From contig NZ_BLKZ01000002.1 of assembly GCF_010723575.1 (NCBI RefSeq), positions 434,001-498,000 of the forward strand: DNA of 64,000 nucleotides, read 5' to 3'. Shown here piece after piece: positions 16,733 to 26,345 of the stretch (position 1 is the stretch's first letter; each line of letters begins with the position of its first letter). The notes under the pieces were generated by a model. That model searched no databases. It was not told the origin of the DNA and was given only the letters and a program-made list of their open reading frames with translations. The position numbers and the translations under genes are program-made. This DNA comes from Mycobacterium bourgelatii (GTDB taxonomy: Bacteria; Actinomycetota; Actinomycetes; Mycobacteriales; Mycobacteriaceae).

Positions 16733-17559
16733 CATTCACCGATGCGGCGGCGCAATCCAGAACGTTCGCCCGCGCCAAGCGTGATCTAGTTGACGGCTTC
16801 CATCGTCACGAGTTGTGGCTGCACCTGGGCTGGCAGGACATCAAGCAGCGCTACCGCCGCTCGGTGCTGGGCCCGTTCTGGATCACCATCGCAACCGGAA
16901 CCACCGCCGTCGCGATGGGCGGGCTGTATTCGAAGCTGTTCCACCTGGAGCTGTCGGTGCATCTGCCGTACGTCACGCTCGGGCTGATCATCTGGAATCT
17001 GATCAACGCCGCGATCCTGGAGGGCGCCGACGTCTTCGTCGCCAACGAGGGCCTGATCAAGCAGTTGCCGACGCCGTTGAGCGTGCACGTCTACCGGCTG
17101 GTCTGGCGGCAGATGATCCTGTTCGCGCACAACATCGTGATCTACGTGGTCATCGCGATCATCTTCCCCAAGCCGTGGTCGTGGGCGGATCTGTCGGTCA
17201 TCCCGGCGCTGGCGTTGATCGTGCTCAACTGCGTTTGGGTGTCACTGTGTTTCGGCATCCTGGCGACCCGCTACCGCGACATCGGCCCCCTGCTCTTCTC
17301 CGTGGTGCAGTTGCTGTTCTTCATGACGCCGATCATCTGGAACGACGAAACGCTGCGACAGCAGGGCGCCAGCCAGTGGTCGAAGATCGTCGAACTCAAC
17401 CCGCTGCTGCACTACTTGGACATCGTGCGGGCACCGCTGCTGGGTGCCCACCAAGAACTGCGGCACTGGGCGGTGGTGGTGGTCCTGACGATCGTCGGAT
17501 GGCTGCTGGCTGCGGTTGCGATGCGGCAGTATCGCGCGCGGGTGCCGTACTGGGTTTAG
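16729..17559 (+). CDS. ABC exporter permease (Wzm-like, Rv3783)
   Basis: 276 residues with the ABC-2 polysaccharide-export layout. A cytoplasmic N-terminal helix (LGWQDIKQRYRRSVLGPFW, the conserved motif of this family) precedes six hydrophobic segments: about 37-57, 69-88, 118-140, 150-175, 182-200 and 240-260. It pairs with the ATPase at 15013 to export the galactan lipid intermediate. It overlaps glfT1 by 4 nt. The next gene is a methyltransferase in the same direction, whereas M. tuberculosis continues with Rv3784. Confidence 0.92.
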   Translation: MTFTDAAAQSRTFARAKRDLVDGFHRHELWLHLGWQDIKQRYRRSVLGPFWITIATGTTAVAMGGLYSKLFHLELSVHLPYVTLGLIIWNLINAAILEGADVFVANEGLIKQLPTPLSVHVYRLVWRQMILFAHNIVIYVVIAIIFPKPWSWADLSVIPALALIVLNCVWVSLCFGILATRYRDIGPLLFSVVQLLFFMTPIIWNDETLRQQGASQWSKIVELNPLLHYLDIVRAPLLGAHQELRHWAVVVVLTIVGWLLAAVAMRQYRARVPYWV

Positions 17560-17570
17560 GAGTCGCGGCA

Positions 17571-18404
17571 TTGAGTGAGCCCCGCAAGATCGACGCCAGC
17601 CTGCTTGGCGGCGTATCCGAGACAGCGCTGTTCACCCTCCGCGGCCGGGCCTACCAGGCCGGCCGCGCGGACGCGATCATCGACGACCCGATGGCCGTCC
17701 GGCTCGTCGAATCCATCGACTTCGACTTCGACAAGTTCGGCCGCCGCAAGGGCCAGGAGATGGCGTTGCGGTCGCTGGCCGTCGACCGATGCGCGCTCGG
17801 TTACCTCGGCCAGCACCCTGATGCCACGGTGGTCGCCCTTGCCGAAGGCTTCCAGACCAGTTTCTGGCGGCTGAGTAGCGCGTTGGATGATCCCCAATTC
17901 CATTGGGTGTCCATCGATCTGGAACCGGTCATCGAGCTGCGCCGCCGCCTGTTACCGCGCGAACCACGGATCACCGAGATAGCGCAATCTGCCCTGGATT
18001 ACAGCTGGATGGACGCGATCGACACCCGTAACGGTGTGTTCATCACCGCCGAAGGGCTGCTGATGTATTTGCAGCCGCACGAGGCGCTGGGACTTATCAC
18101 CGAGTGCGCCAGACGATTCCCCGGTGGCGAGATGTTCTTCGATGTGCCACCGACCATCGTCAAGAAGCTGGCACCGAAGGGGATGCGTTCGTCCAAGCGA
18201 TACCGGGTGCCGCCGATGCCGTTCAGCCTCTCGGCGCGTCAACTGGCCAAGCTGGCCGACACCGTTCCCGGCATCCGCGCGGTGCATGACATACCGATAC
18301 CCAAAGGCAGCGGGGTGTTCTTCGGAACGATCTATCCCGCGCTCTGGCAGTTCCCGACGATCAAGCCACTGCGGGGCGCCTACACCTTGCTCGAATTCGG
18401 TTGA
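17571..18404 (+). CDS. SAM-dependent methyltransferase, leucine carboxyl methyltransferase (LCM) family
   Basis: 277 residues from a TTG at 17571, with TTAGGAG 8 nt upstream and 11 bp after the permease stop. Family features: LRGRAYQAGRADAIIDDPMA at the N-terminus, VVALAEGFQTSFWR as the SAM glycine-motif region (the usual G-x-G is degenerate), WVSIDLEPVIELRR, and FITAEGLLMYLQPHEA. It ends YTLLEFG. The substrate is unknown; LCM members in mycobacteria and streptomycetes methylate polyketide or small-molecule carboxylates. It is probably co-transcribed with the export operon and replaces Rv3784 at this position. Confidence 0.82.
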   Translation: MSEPRKIDASLLGGVSETALFTLRGRAYQAGRADAIIDDPMAVRLVESIDFDFDKFGRRKGQEMALRSLAVDRCALGYLGQHPDATVVALAEGFQTSFWRLSSALDDPQFHWVSIDLEPVIELRRRLLPREPRITEIAQSALDYSWMDAIDTRNGVFITAEGLLMYLQPHEALGLITECARRFPGGEMFFDVPPTIVKKLAPKGMRSSKRYRVPPMPFSLSARQLAKLADTVPGIRAVHDIPIPKGSGVFFGTIYPALWQFPTIKPLRGAYTLLEFG

Positions 18405-18623
18405 TACCCAACGACTGCGGGCACATCAAGTCGATTCCTTGACATCAGTGGATGACCTTCGCTGCGGGTGGCCCAACGCCCCAAGGGCGGTCACAGTCAC
18501 TTCTGAATTGCAAAACACGTCAATACCAGTGACACAACCGTCAATACCGACGTACGATCCGCTTCACCGGATCGGTGATCAATCAGGCGGTCACTGAGCG
18601 GTCGGGGGCAGGAAGGCTTAGCC

Positions 18624-20639
18624 ATGCCCCTTATCGTGACGGCGGTTCCCGAATGGTTGTCGGCAGCGGCCGCAGACGTCGCCGGCATCGGTTCCTCCCT
18701 CGGTGCGGCCAATGCCGCCGCGGTGGCGCCCACGGCGAACTAGGTGGCCGCCGCGGCGGACGAAGTGTCAGAGCAGATTGCTGCGATCTTCGGCCTTCAT
18801 GCCCAGCGATATCAGGCAATCAGCGCGCAAGCCGCGCTGTTCCACGCCCAGTTCGTTCAAGCGCTGAGCGCAGCCGGGAACTCCTATGCGATTGCCGAGA
18901 CGGCCAACGCCTCACCGCTGCAGATCGTCGAGCAGGGGGTACTCGGGGTCATCAATGCGCCCACCCAGGCATTGCTGGGGCGACCGCTGATCGGCGACGG
19001 AGCCGCCGGGGCCACCGTGAACGGAGTGGGCCAGGCCGGCGGACCCGGCGGACTGTTGTTCGGCAATGGTGGCGCCGGCGGCACCAGCACGGCGGCCGGG
19101 GCGCCCGGCGGAGCGGGCGGCAGCGCTGGATGGTTCGGCAACGGTGGCGCCGGCGGCGCGGGTGGTGCGGGCGCGACGGGCGGTAGTGGCGGCACCGGGG
19201 GCCTGCTGTACGGCAACGGTGGTGCCGGTGGGCCGGGCGGGGCGGCACTGGCTGGCATCAATGGCGGTCTTGCCGGACGCGGCGGCGACGGCGGTAGCGC
19301 CATTTGGTTCGGCAACGGCGGCCACGGCGGGCAGGGTGGCACCGGCCTGGCAGGGGCGAATGGGGTGAACCCGACCCCGTCGGGTGCCACTGCGGCGACC
19401 GGAGCCAACGGCACAACGAACTTCGTATCTAGTGAGGAAGGCCTCATCGTCGGCAGCGGCATCGGTGGCAACGGTGCCAGCGGTGGCGCAGGGGTGGCCG
19501 GCGGTACCGGCGGAGAAGGCGGCACTGCGCAAGCCATCGGCACCGGCGCCGCTAATGGAGCCATCGCCATGGGCGGAGCTGGCGGGGACGGGGGCGCGGC
19601 CGGCGCCGGCGCCGCCGGCGGTGATGGCGGAGCCGGGGGGGCGGCCGTAGCGCAGACTCCAGTCATGAGCACGGGCGAAACCATAGCCATCGGTGGAGCT
19701 GGCGGTAATGGGGCGGCCGGAGGGGCGTCGGGCGGGGCCGGCGGGACCGGCGGGGACGGCGGGCTGGGCGCGAGCGGTGGCAAAGGCACACTCATCGCAA
19801 AAGGCGGGAACGGCGGAGCTGGCGGTGCCGGTACCGCAGGCGCTGAAGGAGGCGTGGGCGGAACGGGCGGCACCGGCGGGAACGGCGGGCGGGGCGGCCT
19901 GTTGGTCGGCAACGGCGGGGCTGGAGGCGCGGGCGGCTTGGGTGGGGTGGGAGGTTCCGGCGATATCGGCGGTGCCGGCGGCGCCGGCGGCGCTGGCGGT
20001 AGCGCCAGTGGTTCTGTCACCGGTGTTCTCGACGCCACCGGTGGCGCGGGCGGCGATGCTGGTGAAGGCGGCAACGGCGGCGCGGGCGGTGCCGGCGGGA
20101 CCGGTGGCGCGGGTGGGAACGGCGGACGCGGCGGTCTGTGGATCGGTGACGGCGGTGCCGGCGGCGCCGGCGGCTTGGGTGGCGTGGGAGGATCCGGCGC
20201 TACCGGCGGTGCCGGCGGTGCCGGCGGCGACGGTGGTATCGCCCCCATCACGGTCGTTGGCGCAGGTGGCGATGGCGGCGACGCCGGCGAGGGCGGCACG
20301 GGCGGTGCCGGCGGGACGGGCGGTGCCGGCGGTAGCGGTGGTGCCGGCGGGCTCCTGATGGGAAGCGGCGGTGCAGGCGGCGTCGGCGGCGGCGGCGGGA
20401 CCGGCGGTGGCGGCGGAAAAGGCGGCGCGGGTGCCCTCGGAGGATCCGGCGGCGCCGGTCCCCAGTCCGGCAACACCGGGAAGGGCAGTTTCGGCGGATT
20501 CGGCGGAGACGGTGGCGCTGGGGGGACCGCGGGCGCCGGCGGCAGCGGCGGGACCGGCGGTGCACTTGTGGGCGGCGCGGGCGCCGGCGGCGGGGCCGGC
20601 TCCACCGGCACAGTTGGCAATGACGGCTTACCCGGATAG
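18624..20639 (+). pseudogene. PE_PGRS gene with a nonsense codon in the PE domain
   Basis: From the ATG at 18624 the frame reads a typical PE N-terminus (PLIVTAVPEWLSAAAADVAG, then SLGAANAAAVAPTAN) and then hits TAG at 18741-18743 (codon 40). It continues without another stop through the rest of the PE domain (VAAAADEVSEQIAAIFGLHA), the GRPLIGDGAAG linker and about 530 residues of GGAGG repeats. A GTG follows the TAG at once (18744), so reinitiation would give a 631-residue protein lacking the first PE helix and without a normal ESX-5 signal region. A strong ribosome site (CAGGAAGG) precedes 18624. Confidence 0.85.
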
Positions 20640-20816
20640 CCCTGGCGTAGCGACGGCTTCCACTTCGCGTCAGGCCGTCGATTTTAAGTAGTCAACTACG
20701 TAAACCCACAGCTCCGACCCGGGCGACGATGAGCTCGGAAACTCCCGGGCGACACCGCCCGTGGCCACGTGCCCCGAGCGTTGCTCGCCCCGGAAAGCGG
20801 GTGAGGGGGCTCAGCC

Positions 20817-22586
20817 ATGGTCGGATTCCAGATTCTGCCGCCGGAGATCAATTCGTTCTTGATGTTCGAGGGCGCAGGTGCCGCGCCGATGCTGCAGGCC
20901 GCGGCGGCCTGGGTTGGGCTGGCGGATCAGCTTGGAGTGGCGGCGAATTCGTTTGCCTCAATCACCTCGGGACTGGCCGGCGGGGCCTGGCAGGGTCCGG
21001 CCGCGGCGGCAATGGCGATGGCAGCCGCGCCCTATGCGACGTGGCTGAGCGCGGCATCGGCGTCCGCTGCGGGTGCAGCGACGCAAGCCCAGGCGATCGC
21101 CAGCGTGTTCGAGGCCGCGCTGGCGGCGACGATTCACCCGACGGCGGTCATCGCCAATCGGGAGGCGTTCACGCAGTTGGTCCGGTCAAATTTCCTCGGG
21201 CTCAACGTGCCCGGAATCATGGCCCTTGAGGCCCAGTACGAAGCGATGTGGGCCGCCGACGTGGCCGCCATGGCCGGCTACCACTCCGGGGCGTTATCGG
21301 CGGCCGCGCAGTTGATTCCGATTCCGGAGGGCCTGCAGCAATTCCTGAAAGGCCTAAGCATCGGCAACATCGGCACCGACAACATCGGTAACGGCAACAC
21401 CGGCAAGAACAACATCGGCAGCGGAAACCGCGGCGACCTCAATCAGGGCAGCGGCAACACCGGCAACGGCAACATCGGCAGCGGAAACTACGGCAACGAC
21501 AACATCGGGTTCGGCAACTACGGCAACAACAACATCGGCGCGGGAAACGTCGGTACCAACATCGGTTTCGGAAATCGCAACGCTGTGACGGATCGCTTGA
21601 ACGTGGGCATGGGCAACGTCGGCGACAACAACTTCGGCGTCGGCAACAGCGGCAGTGTCGACGTGGGCGGTGGAAACACCGGCGACGCACACATCGGTGG
21701 CGGCAACACCGGGTTGGCGAACTGGGGCTTCGGCAATACCGGGTTCGCGAACTGGGGCTTTGGCAACACCGGCAACGGTAACTTCGGAATCGGCCTCACC
21801 GGCGATCATCAGACCGGCATCAACCTGGCCGGGTTGAACTCCGGCATTGGCAATATCGGCTTCGGCAACTCCGGTACAAACAACATCGGCTTCTTCAACT
21901 CCGGCAGCGGCAACGTCGGAATCTTCAACTCGGGGATCAACGCCGCCGACCCGGGCGCTCTGAACAACGTCGGCTTGGGGAACGCCGGCATCGCCAACTT
22001 CGGCATCGGAAACTCGGGCGGGTTGAGCGTCGGCATCGGGAACGCGGGTAGCGTGACCTTCGGTTTCGGAAACGCCGGCGAGTTGAACACCGGGGTGGGG
22101 AACGCGGGTAGCACAAACACCGGCTTCTGGAATTCCGGCGTCGCAAACACGGGCTGGTCGAATGCCGGTATCGCGAATACGGGCTGGGAAAATTCGGGCA
22201 ACATCAATACGGGCTATTGGAACTCGGGCTCCGCCAATACCGGCTACGGAATCACCACTAACAGTGGCCTTCCTAACTCCGGCTTCAACAACGTGGGTGA
22301 TGGAATCTCAGGCTTTAACAACAGGGCCAGCGGCGGCTTTAGCGACGGCGTCATGTCCGGCTTTTTCAACGTGGCCAGCGGCGGACTCATCAACGGCGTG
22401 ATGTCGGGGTTCTTCAACACGGCCTACGGCGGCTCTTTCATCACCGGCTCTATGTCTGGCATAGCAAACATCGGCCTGCCCAACCCCGACTTGGACCCCG
22501 CTTTCAGCGGCTACGTCTCGGGACTGTTCAGCGGGGGCACTCTGGTTTCCGGACTGTTCAACATCGCTCAGATATTGCGACGTTGA
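20817..22586 (+). CDS. PPE family protein, MPTR subfamily
   Basis: 589 residues. The PPE domain (residues 1-180) starts GFQILPPEINSFLMFEGAGA, contains the conserved GGAWQGPAAAAM (WxG-like) turn and ends near LIPIPEGLQQFL. From about residue 182 to 480 it is pentapeptide-like MPTR repeats of the form N-x-G-x-G-N-x-G. The tail has SGFFNVASGG-type units and ends SGLFNIAQILRR. MPTR PPEs are ESX-5-exported surface proteins, usually with a PE partner elsewhere; function unknown. GAGGGGGCTCAGCC precedes the ATG. Only the preceding 177-bp gap separates it from the disrupted PE_PGRS. Confidence 0.93.
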   Translation: MVGFQILPPEINSFLMFEGAGAAPMLQAAAAWVGLADQLGVAANSFASITSGLAGGAWQGPAAAAMAMAAAPYATWLSAASASAAGAATQAQAIASVFEAALAATIHPTAVIANREAFTQLVRSNFLGLNVPGIMALEAQYEAMWAADVAAMAGYHSGALSAAAQLIPIPEGLQQFLKGLSIGNIGTDNIGNGNTGKNNIGSGNRGDLNQGSGNTGNGNIGSGNYGNDNIGFGNYGNNNIGAGNVGTNIGFGNRNAVTDRLNVGMGNVGDNNFGVGNSGSVDVGGGNTGDAHIGGGNTGLANWGFGNTGFANWGFGNTGNGNFGIGLTGDHQTGINLAGLNSGIGNIGFGNSGTNNIGFFNSGSGNVGIFNSGINAADPGALNNVGLGNAGIANFGIGNSGGLSVGIGNAGSVTFGFGNAGELNTGVGNAGSTNTGFWNSGVANTGWSNAGIANTGWENSGNINTGYWNSGSANTGYGITTNSGLPNSGFNNVGDGISGFNNRASGGFSDGVMSGFFNVASGGLINGVMSGFFNTAYGGSFITGSMSGIANIGLPNPDLDPAFSGYVSGLFSGGTLVSGLFNIAQILRR

Positions 22587-22722
22587 TCGGCTCAGCCGCC
22601 TAGCGACCCAGCAGTGTCGCCCTGCCAGCGGAAAGTGGCTCTTGAATTTTCGCACATTGCGGCGCTAACTGAATTCATCTCAGTCAACGGGCGCGAACTC
22701 GACCTTCTTGAGAGGCGCCGCG

Positions 22723-24507
22723 ATGTCATTCGTGCTCGTGAACCCAGCCTGGCTAATAAATACGGTGCAGGAAGTCGCCGAAATCGGGTCGGCCGTCGGC
22801 ACGGCGAACGCGGCCGCACTGGCTCCTACGACGAGCGTGCTCGCCGCTGCGGCTGACGAGGTTTCCGCGCAGATCGCGGCGCTCTTCGGTCGGCATGCTC
22901 AGGAATTTCAAGCGGTCAGCGCGGAGGTCGCCGCTTTCCACACCCGGTTCACTCGAGCGTTGAGTGCGGCAGCTGAGTCGTACGCGAGCGCCGAAACCGC
23001 CAACGTAGCTCCGCTCCAGGTCGTCGAGCAGCAAGTGCTGGGCGTCATCAACGCGCCCACCCAGGCACTGTTGGGCAGGCCCCTGATCGGCGACGGCGCC
23101 GCAGGCGTAACCATGGATGGCGTGGGCCAGCCGGGCGGCGCAGGCGGGTTGTTGTTCGGCAACGGCGGGGCGGGTGGCACGAGCACTGCCGCGGGGGCGG
23201 CCGGCGGGGCGGGCGGTAGCGCAGGCTTGTTCGGCAACGGCGGATCCGGCGGACAGGGCGGAGCCGGGGCTGCCGGCGGCGTCGGGGGCACCGGGGGCCT
23301 GCTGTTTGGCAACGGCGGCCACGGCGGAGCTGGTGGCGCTGCATTAGCGGGAATCAATGGCGGCAATCCCGGCCGTGGCGGCGACGGCGGCAACGCCTTG
23401 TGGTTCGGCAGTGGGGGCAACGGCGGGTCCGGCGGCACCGGCCTGACCGGCGTCAACGGAATAAACGACACCCCCAGTGGCGCCGTTGCGAACAGTGGGC
23501 TCCCCGGCACCGCGGCCAACGTCACCGGTACCGACCAGGTGATTGCCACCGGTGGCCCCGGTGGCCAGGGTTTCACTGGCGCCCCCGGTGCGGCGGGGGG
23601 CACGGGTGGCTCGGGCGGTGACGCGGTAGCCACCGGGTCAGGCATCACTACGTCGGCGGTGGGTGGGGCGGGTGGTCTCGGCGGCACGGGCGCCGCAGGA
23701 GGCCCTGGAGGGGATGGCGGAACTGGCGGCAATGCCACCAGCTCAAGCCCGCGCACTCATACTGCGACTGGCGGCACCGGTGGTGCCGGCGGTTCTGGCT
23801 CCGGATTCGGACAAGCGGGTGGTGCCGGTGGCGATGGCGGTAACGCCGTGGCCACAGGTCCGAACGGTGAAGCGATTGCCGGCGGCGGCGGTGCGGGAGG
23901 CGCCGGGACCATGGGCGCCGCCGGCGGCGCTGGCGGAACGGGTGGGGCCGGCGGCAATGGTGGCCGGGGTGGACTGCTGATCGGCGATGGCGGCGCCGGC
24001 GGTACCGGAGGATTTGGCGGCACCGGCGGGATCGGCGACTTCGGCGGGGCAGGGGGCGCCGGTGGCAACGCAGGCACCCCCACCGCCGACATTGCGATTC
24101 TCTCCAAAGGTGGGACCGGCGGCGCTGGCGGGGCCGGTGGGACCGGTGGGACCGGTGGGGCCGGCGGGACCGGCGGCAACGGTGGCGCGAGCGGCCTGCT
24201 GGCCGGGGTCGGCGGCGTGGGCGGTGCCGGCGGTACCGGCGGGACCGGAGGCAGCGGGGGCACCGGCGGTGATGGGGGGCACGGTGGTTCCGCCCTCCAC
24301 CCAAGCCGGGTCGGTGATGGTGGCCTTGGCGGCGACGAGGGTAGCGGCGGCGGGGGCGGTGCCGCCGGCAGTGGCGGCAGCGGCGGGACGGGTGGCGCGC
24401 TGAGCGGCACGGCCGGCGCAACGGGTGCGATCGGCGTGATTGGCGCCGTGGGGCCCGACGGCTCGAAGGGCAATCCCGGCGACCCCGGTCAGCTTGCTGT
24501 CGGCTAA
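22723..24507 (+). CDS. PE_PGRS family protein
   Basis: 594 residues from the ATG at 22723 (GAGAGG 7 nt upstream); the open frame extends five codons further to 22708. The PE domain is intact (FVLVNPAWLINTVQEVAEIG, then LAPTTSVLAAAADEVSAQIA) and is followed by the standard linker LGVINAPTQALLGRPLIGDG and about 440 residues of Gly/Ala-rich PGRS. The tail GSKGNPGDPGQLAVG has no extra domain. It closely resembles the disrupted PE_PGRS at 18624 in the linker and early repeats, so the two are probably duplicates. The stop overlaps the convergent C39-like gene by 4 nt. Confidence 0.92.
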   Translation: MSFVLVNPAWLINTVQEVAEIGSAVGTANAAALAPTTSVLAAAADEVSAQIAALFGRHAQEFQAVSAEVAAFHTRFTRALSAAAESYASAETANVAPLQVVEQQVLGVINAPTQALLGRPLIGDGAAGVTMDGVGQPGGAGGLLFGNGGAGGTSTAAGAAGGAGGSAGLFGNGGSGGQGGAGAAGGVGGTGGLLFGNGGHGGAGGAALAGINGGNPGRGGDGGNALWFGSGGNGGSGGTGLTGVNGINDTPSGAVANSGLPGTAANVTGTDQVIATGGPGGQGFTGAPGAAGGTGGSGGDAVATGSGITTSAVGGAGGLGGTGAAGGPGGDGGTGGNATSSSPRTHTATGGTGGAGGSGSGFGQAGGAGGDGGNAVATGPNGEAIAGGGGAGGAGTMGAAGGAGGTGGAGGNGGRGGLLIGDGGAGGTGGFGGTGGIGDFGGAGGAGGNAGTPTADIAILSKGGTGGAGGAGGTGGTGGAGGTGGNGGASGLLAGVGGVGGAGGTGGTGGSGGTGGDGGHGGSALHPSRVGDGGLGGDEGSGGGGGAAGSGGSGGTGGALSGTAGATGAIGVIGAVGPDGSKGNPGDPGQLAVG

Positions 24508-25154
24508 ACGACAACCATCTGGTCCCCTCCGGTGGCCCACGACCGGACGAAGACGTCGATGGGCACCGTCTCGTCGCGGCCCTGCGCGTTGCCGCTGTCG
24601 TTGAGATGCACCTTCCCGGCGGCGGTGTCGACACCGGTGACGACCACCGCGTGGTCCGCCACGGGGTTGCCGGACTGGTCGCGGTTGACCACCGGGATGC
24701 CCCAGATGAGCTCGGCGTTGACGCCGACGATCACCTTGTTGCCGTTGGCCAGGTAGCGCTCCAATGCCTCCATGCCGACGTTGTCGACGTAGACCGCGCT
24801 CACCCTGTACCGCGAAAGCAGCAGCGGAAGATCGGCCGGGTCGGTCCCATAACCGCTGGTGTACATCGGCCCGCGCCGCGACTGGCTGGGCAGGCTCTGC
24901 GCCAGCGCGATCACCTCCTGCTCGGTGGGTTCGCGGTGGGTCAGCTGGGCGATCACGTCGGCGGAAGCCATCAACGCGCAGTCGTCGTACGACTGCATCC
25001 GCCAGTACGGCGCGGCGGCCGCCGGGTCCCCGTACATCCTGGCGGTGTTACCCCGGTGCCCGTGCGACGAGGCGGCGTGGGCCAGCCCGGTCGCCAGGCC
25101 CAGCGTCACGGCGGCACCGAGTACGGCGAGAACGACATTGCGGATGATGCGCAT
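24504..25154 (-). CDS. Secreted C39-like cysteine peptidase-family protein
   Basis: 216 residues. A signal peptide is visible (MRIIRNVVLAVLGAAVTLGL, cut near GLAHAASS). The mature part fits the C39_2 papain-like fold: Cys in SYDDCALMASADVI, then VGVNAELIWG, His in VADHAVVVTGVD and Asp in KVHLNDSGNAQG, the expected Cys-His-Asp order. The substrate is unknown; bacterial members are often cell-wall or bacteriocin-leader peptidases. It is divergent from the FolE-like gene with a 164-bp gap that carries phased repeats, and convergent with the PE_PGRS gene. Confidence 0.78.
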   Translation of the reverse strand: MRIIRNVVLAVLGAAVTLGLATGLAHAASSHGHRGNTARMYGDPAAAAPYWRMQSYDDCALMASADVIAQLTHREPTEQEVIALAQSLPSQSRRGPMYTSGYGTDPADLPLLLSRYRVSAVYVDNVGMEALERYLANGNKVIVGVNAELIWGIPVVNRDQSGNPVADHAVVVTGVDTAAGKVHLNDSGNAQGRDETVPIDVFVRSWATGGDQMVVV

Positions 25155-25227
25155 GCCGAAAGACTCGGCTGCCGGTCTTTAGAAAAACTCGGCGAATCCT
25201 TGGGATCCCGATGCCCGCCGACCGCTT

Positions 25228-25271
25228 TGAGAATCTTCCAAGAATCCTTCAAGAATCCGTCAAGGACTTGC
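25228..25271. promoter_or_regulatory. Four phased 11-bp CAAGAATC repeats (candidate regulator array)
   Basis: Consecutive 11-mers TGAGAATCTTC, CAAGAATCCTT, CAAGAATCCGT and CAAGGACTTGC lie 48-91 nt upstream of the FolE-like ATG. One repeat per helical turn suggests cooperative binding of a dimeric regulator, for example of the OmpR family. The same CAAGAAT core in 11-bp phase occurs upstream of two small secreted-protein genes in this window. Confidence 0.55.
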
Positions 25272-25318
25272 CTAGAAGCTAGGCCCCGGGATCACGAACG
25301 ACACCAGGGGGCCATCAA

Positions 25319-25828
25319 ATGCTGCGTCACGACAACGGATCGGTGCACACCGGCGGAACGCTGCTGCAATTTCCCATCGGACAGAGCGTGAGACCAGGGG
25401 CCGCACCGGCCGCCGTCGCCGACGACGAGCTGGTCCTGATACGCGGGATTCGCTTCAGTTCACTCTGTGAACAGCACCTGCTTCCGTACTACGGCGTTGT
25501 CCACATCGGCTACGTCCACGGCGAAAATGAGTTGAGCTCAACCGAATTCCTCCGCATAGTGGAGGCCTGTTCGCGTGGCATTCAAGAGCAGCAACGGATG
25601 ACCACGCGAATGGGTTTGTGGCTGCACCACCAGCTCGCGCCCCGCGGGGTGGGCGTGATGGTGGAGGGCGGTTACAGCTGCGCCACCGAACACGGCTGCG
25701 CGCCACTGGCCGGGCCGACGACCACGCTGGCGTTCTACGGGTCCTTCCGGCACAGCGCCGACCAGCAACGCGAATTCCTCACGCTGGCAAGGCAAGAAAT
25801 GCGAAAGGAACAAGCAGGAAATGAGTAA
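25319..25828 (+). CDS. GTP cyclohydrolase I-like (FolE-type) protein, short and divergent
   Basis: 169 residues. The T-fold core is recognisable: LCEQHLLPYYGVVHIGYV, then FLRIVEACSRGIQEQQRMTT, then LAPRGVGVMVEGGYSC. Zinc ligands matching the family are Cys50, His53 and Cys121. The catalytic His in the usual CEHH is replaced by Gln (CEQH), and the N-terminal helical region is missing (about 30-50 residues shorter than FolE). It is therefore probably not the housekeeping folate enzyme. Its stop overlaps the next gene, also a pterin-enzyme fold. AGGGGG precedes the ATG, and four 11-bp repeats lie upstream. Confidence 0.8.
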   Translation: MLRHDNGSVHTGGTLLQFPIGQSVRPGAAPAAVADDELVLIRGIRFSSLCEQHLLPYYGVVHIGYVHGENELSSTEFLRIVEACSRGIQEQQRMTTRMGLWLHHQLAPRGVGVMVEGGYSCATEHGCAPLAGPTTTLAFYGSFRHSADQQREFLTLARQEMRKEQAGNE

Positions 25829-26345
25829 CGTGATGTTGTCCGAGGCCGTGCATACCGCCACGATCCATCGTGACGACGCGCCCATAGGCCAGTCTGCACA
25901 ATTCCACCTTCGCAAGCGGTTCGCCGATTTTCCGTGCTGCTACCGCTCGTGGTCCCGGCAAGGCAAGCACGTCTACCTACACGGTTATGAACTGTCATTC
26001 GACATCGAATTCGCCTGCGCGGAAACAGAACCCGACTCCGAGGCGGTACTGAACAACCGTGTCCTCAAGGACGTCCGGACGGAGCTGCGCCGCCAGTTCG
26101 ACCACACCACGCTGGTCGCCGCCGACGACCCGCACCTCGAGTTGTTCGAACTGCTAGCTGAGCGGGGAGTGATCGATCTGCGGATCATGATCAGCACCGG
26201 GATGCAGGCCTCGGCGGCGTGGGTTTTCGACACCGTCGACAGCATCGTCTTTCAGGCGACCGCGGGCCGGGTCTGGGTGTCCCGGGTGATCGCTCGGGAG
26301 AGCCGCAACAACGTCATCACCCTGACTGCCGAACCTCCCGTCTGA
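25821..26345 (+). CDS. 6-pyruvoyl-tetrahydropterin synthase / QueD-like protein, divergent
   Basis: 174 residues, overlapping the FolE-like gene by 8 nt. T-fold PTPS signatures are present but altered: the zinc HGH motif reads LHGYEL, FDHTTLVAADDP retains the Asp-His pair, and VSRVIARESRNN takes the place of the V-x-ET segment. Cysteines at FPCCYRSW are near the usual catalytic Cys position. Together with the FolE-like gene this looks like the first two steps of a pterin or 7-deazapurine route, but metal binding seems changed. The product cannot be told from sequence. The stop overlaps the next ATG (TGATG). Confidence 0.7.
   Translation: MSNVMLSEAVHTATIHRDDAPIGQSAQFHLRKRFADFPCCYRSWSRQGKHVYLHGYELSFDIEFACAETEPDSEAVLNNRVLKDVRTELRRQFDHTTLVAADDPHLELFELLAERGVIDLRIMISTGMQASAAWVFDTVDSIVFQATAGRVWVSRVIARESRNNVITLTAEPPV

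Noticed and set aside
18884..20620. 578-residue proline-rich minus-strand ORF, and similar ones at 22908-23756 and 23757-24473
   Set aside because: They are antisense reads of GGC-rich PGRS repeats (GGx becomes Pro/Ala). The PE domains on the plus strand fix the coding strand.
19000..24450. Repeat arrays that could look like a CRISPR or satellite
   Set aside because: They are coding PGRS and MPTR repeats in frame with PE/PPE domains; unit lengths vary and there are no spacers.
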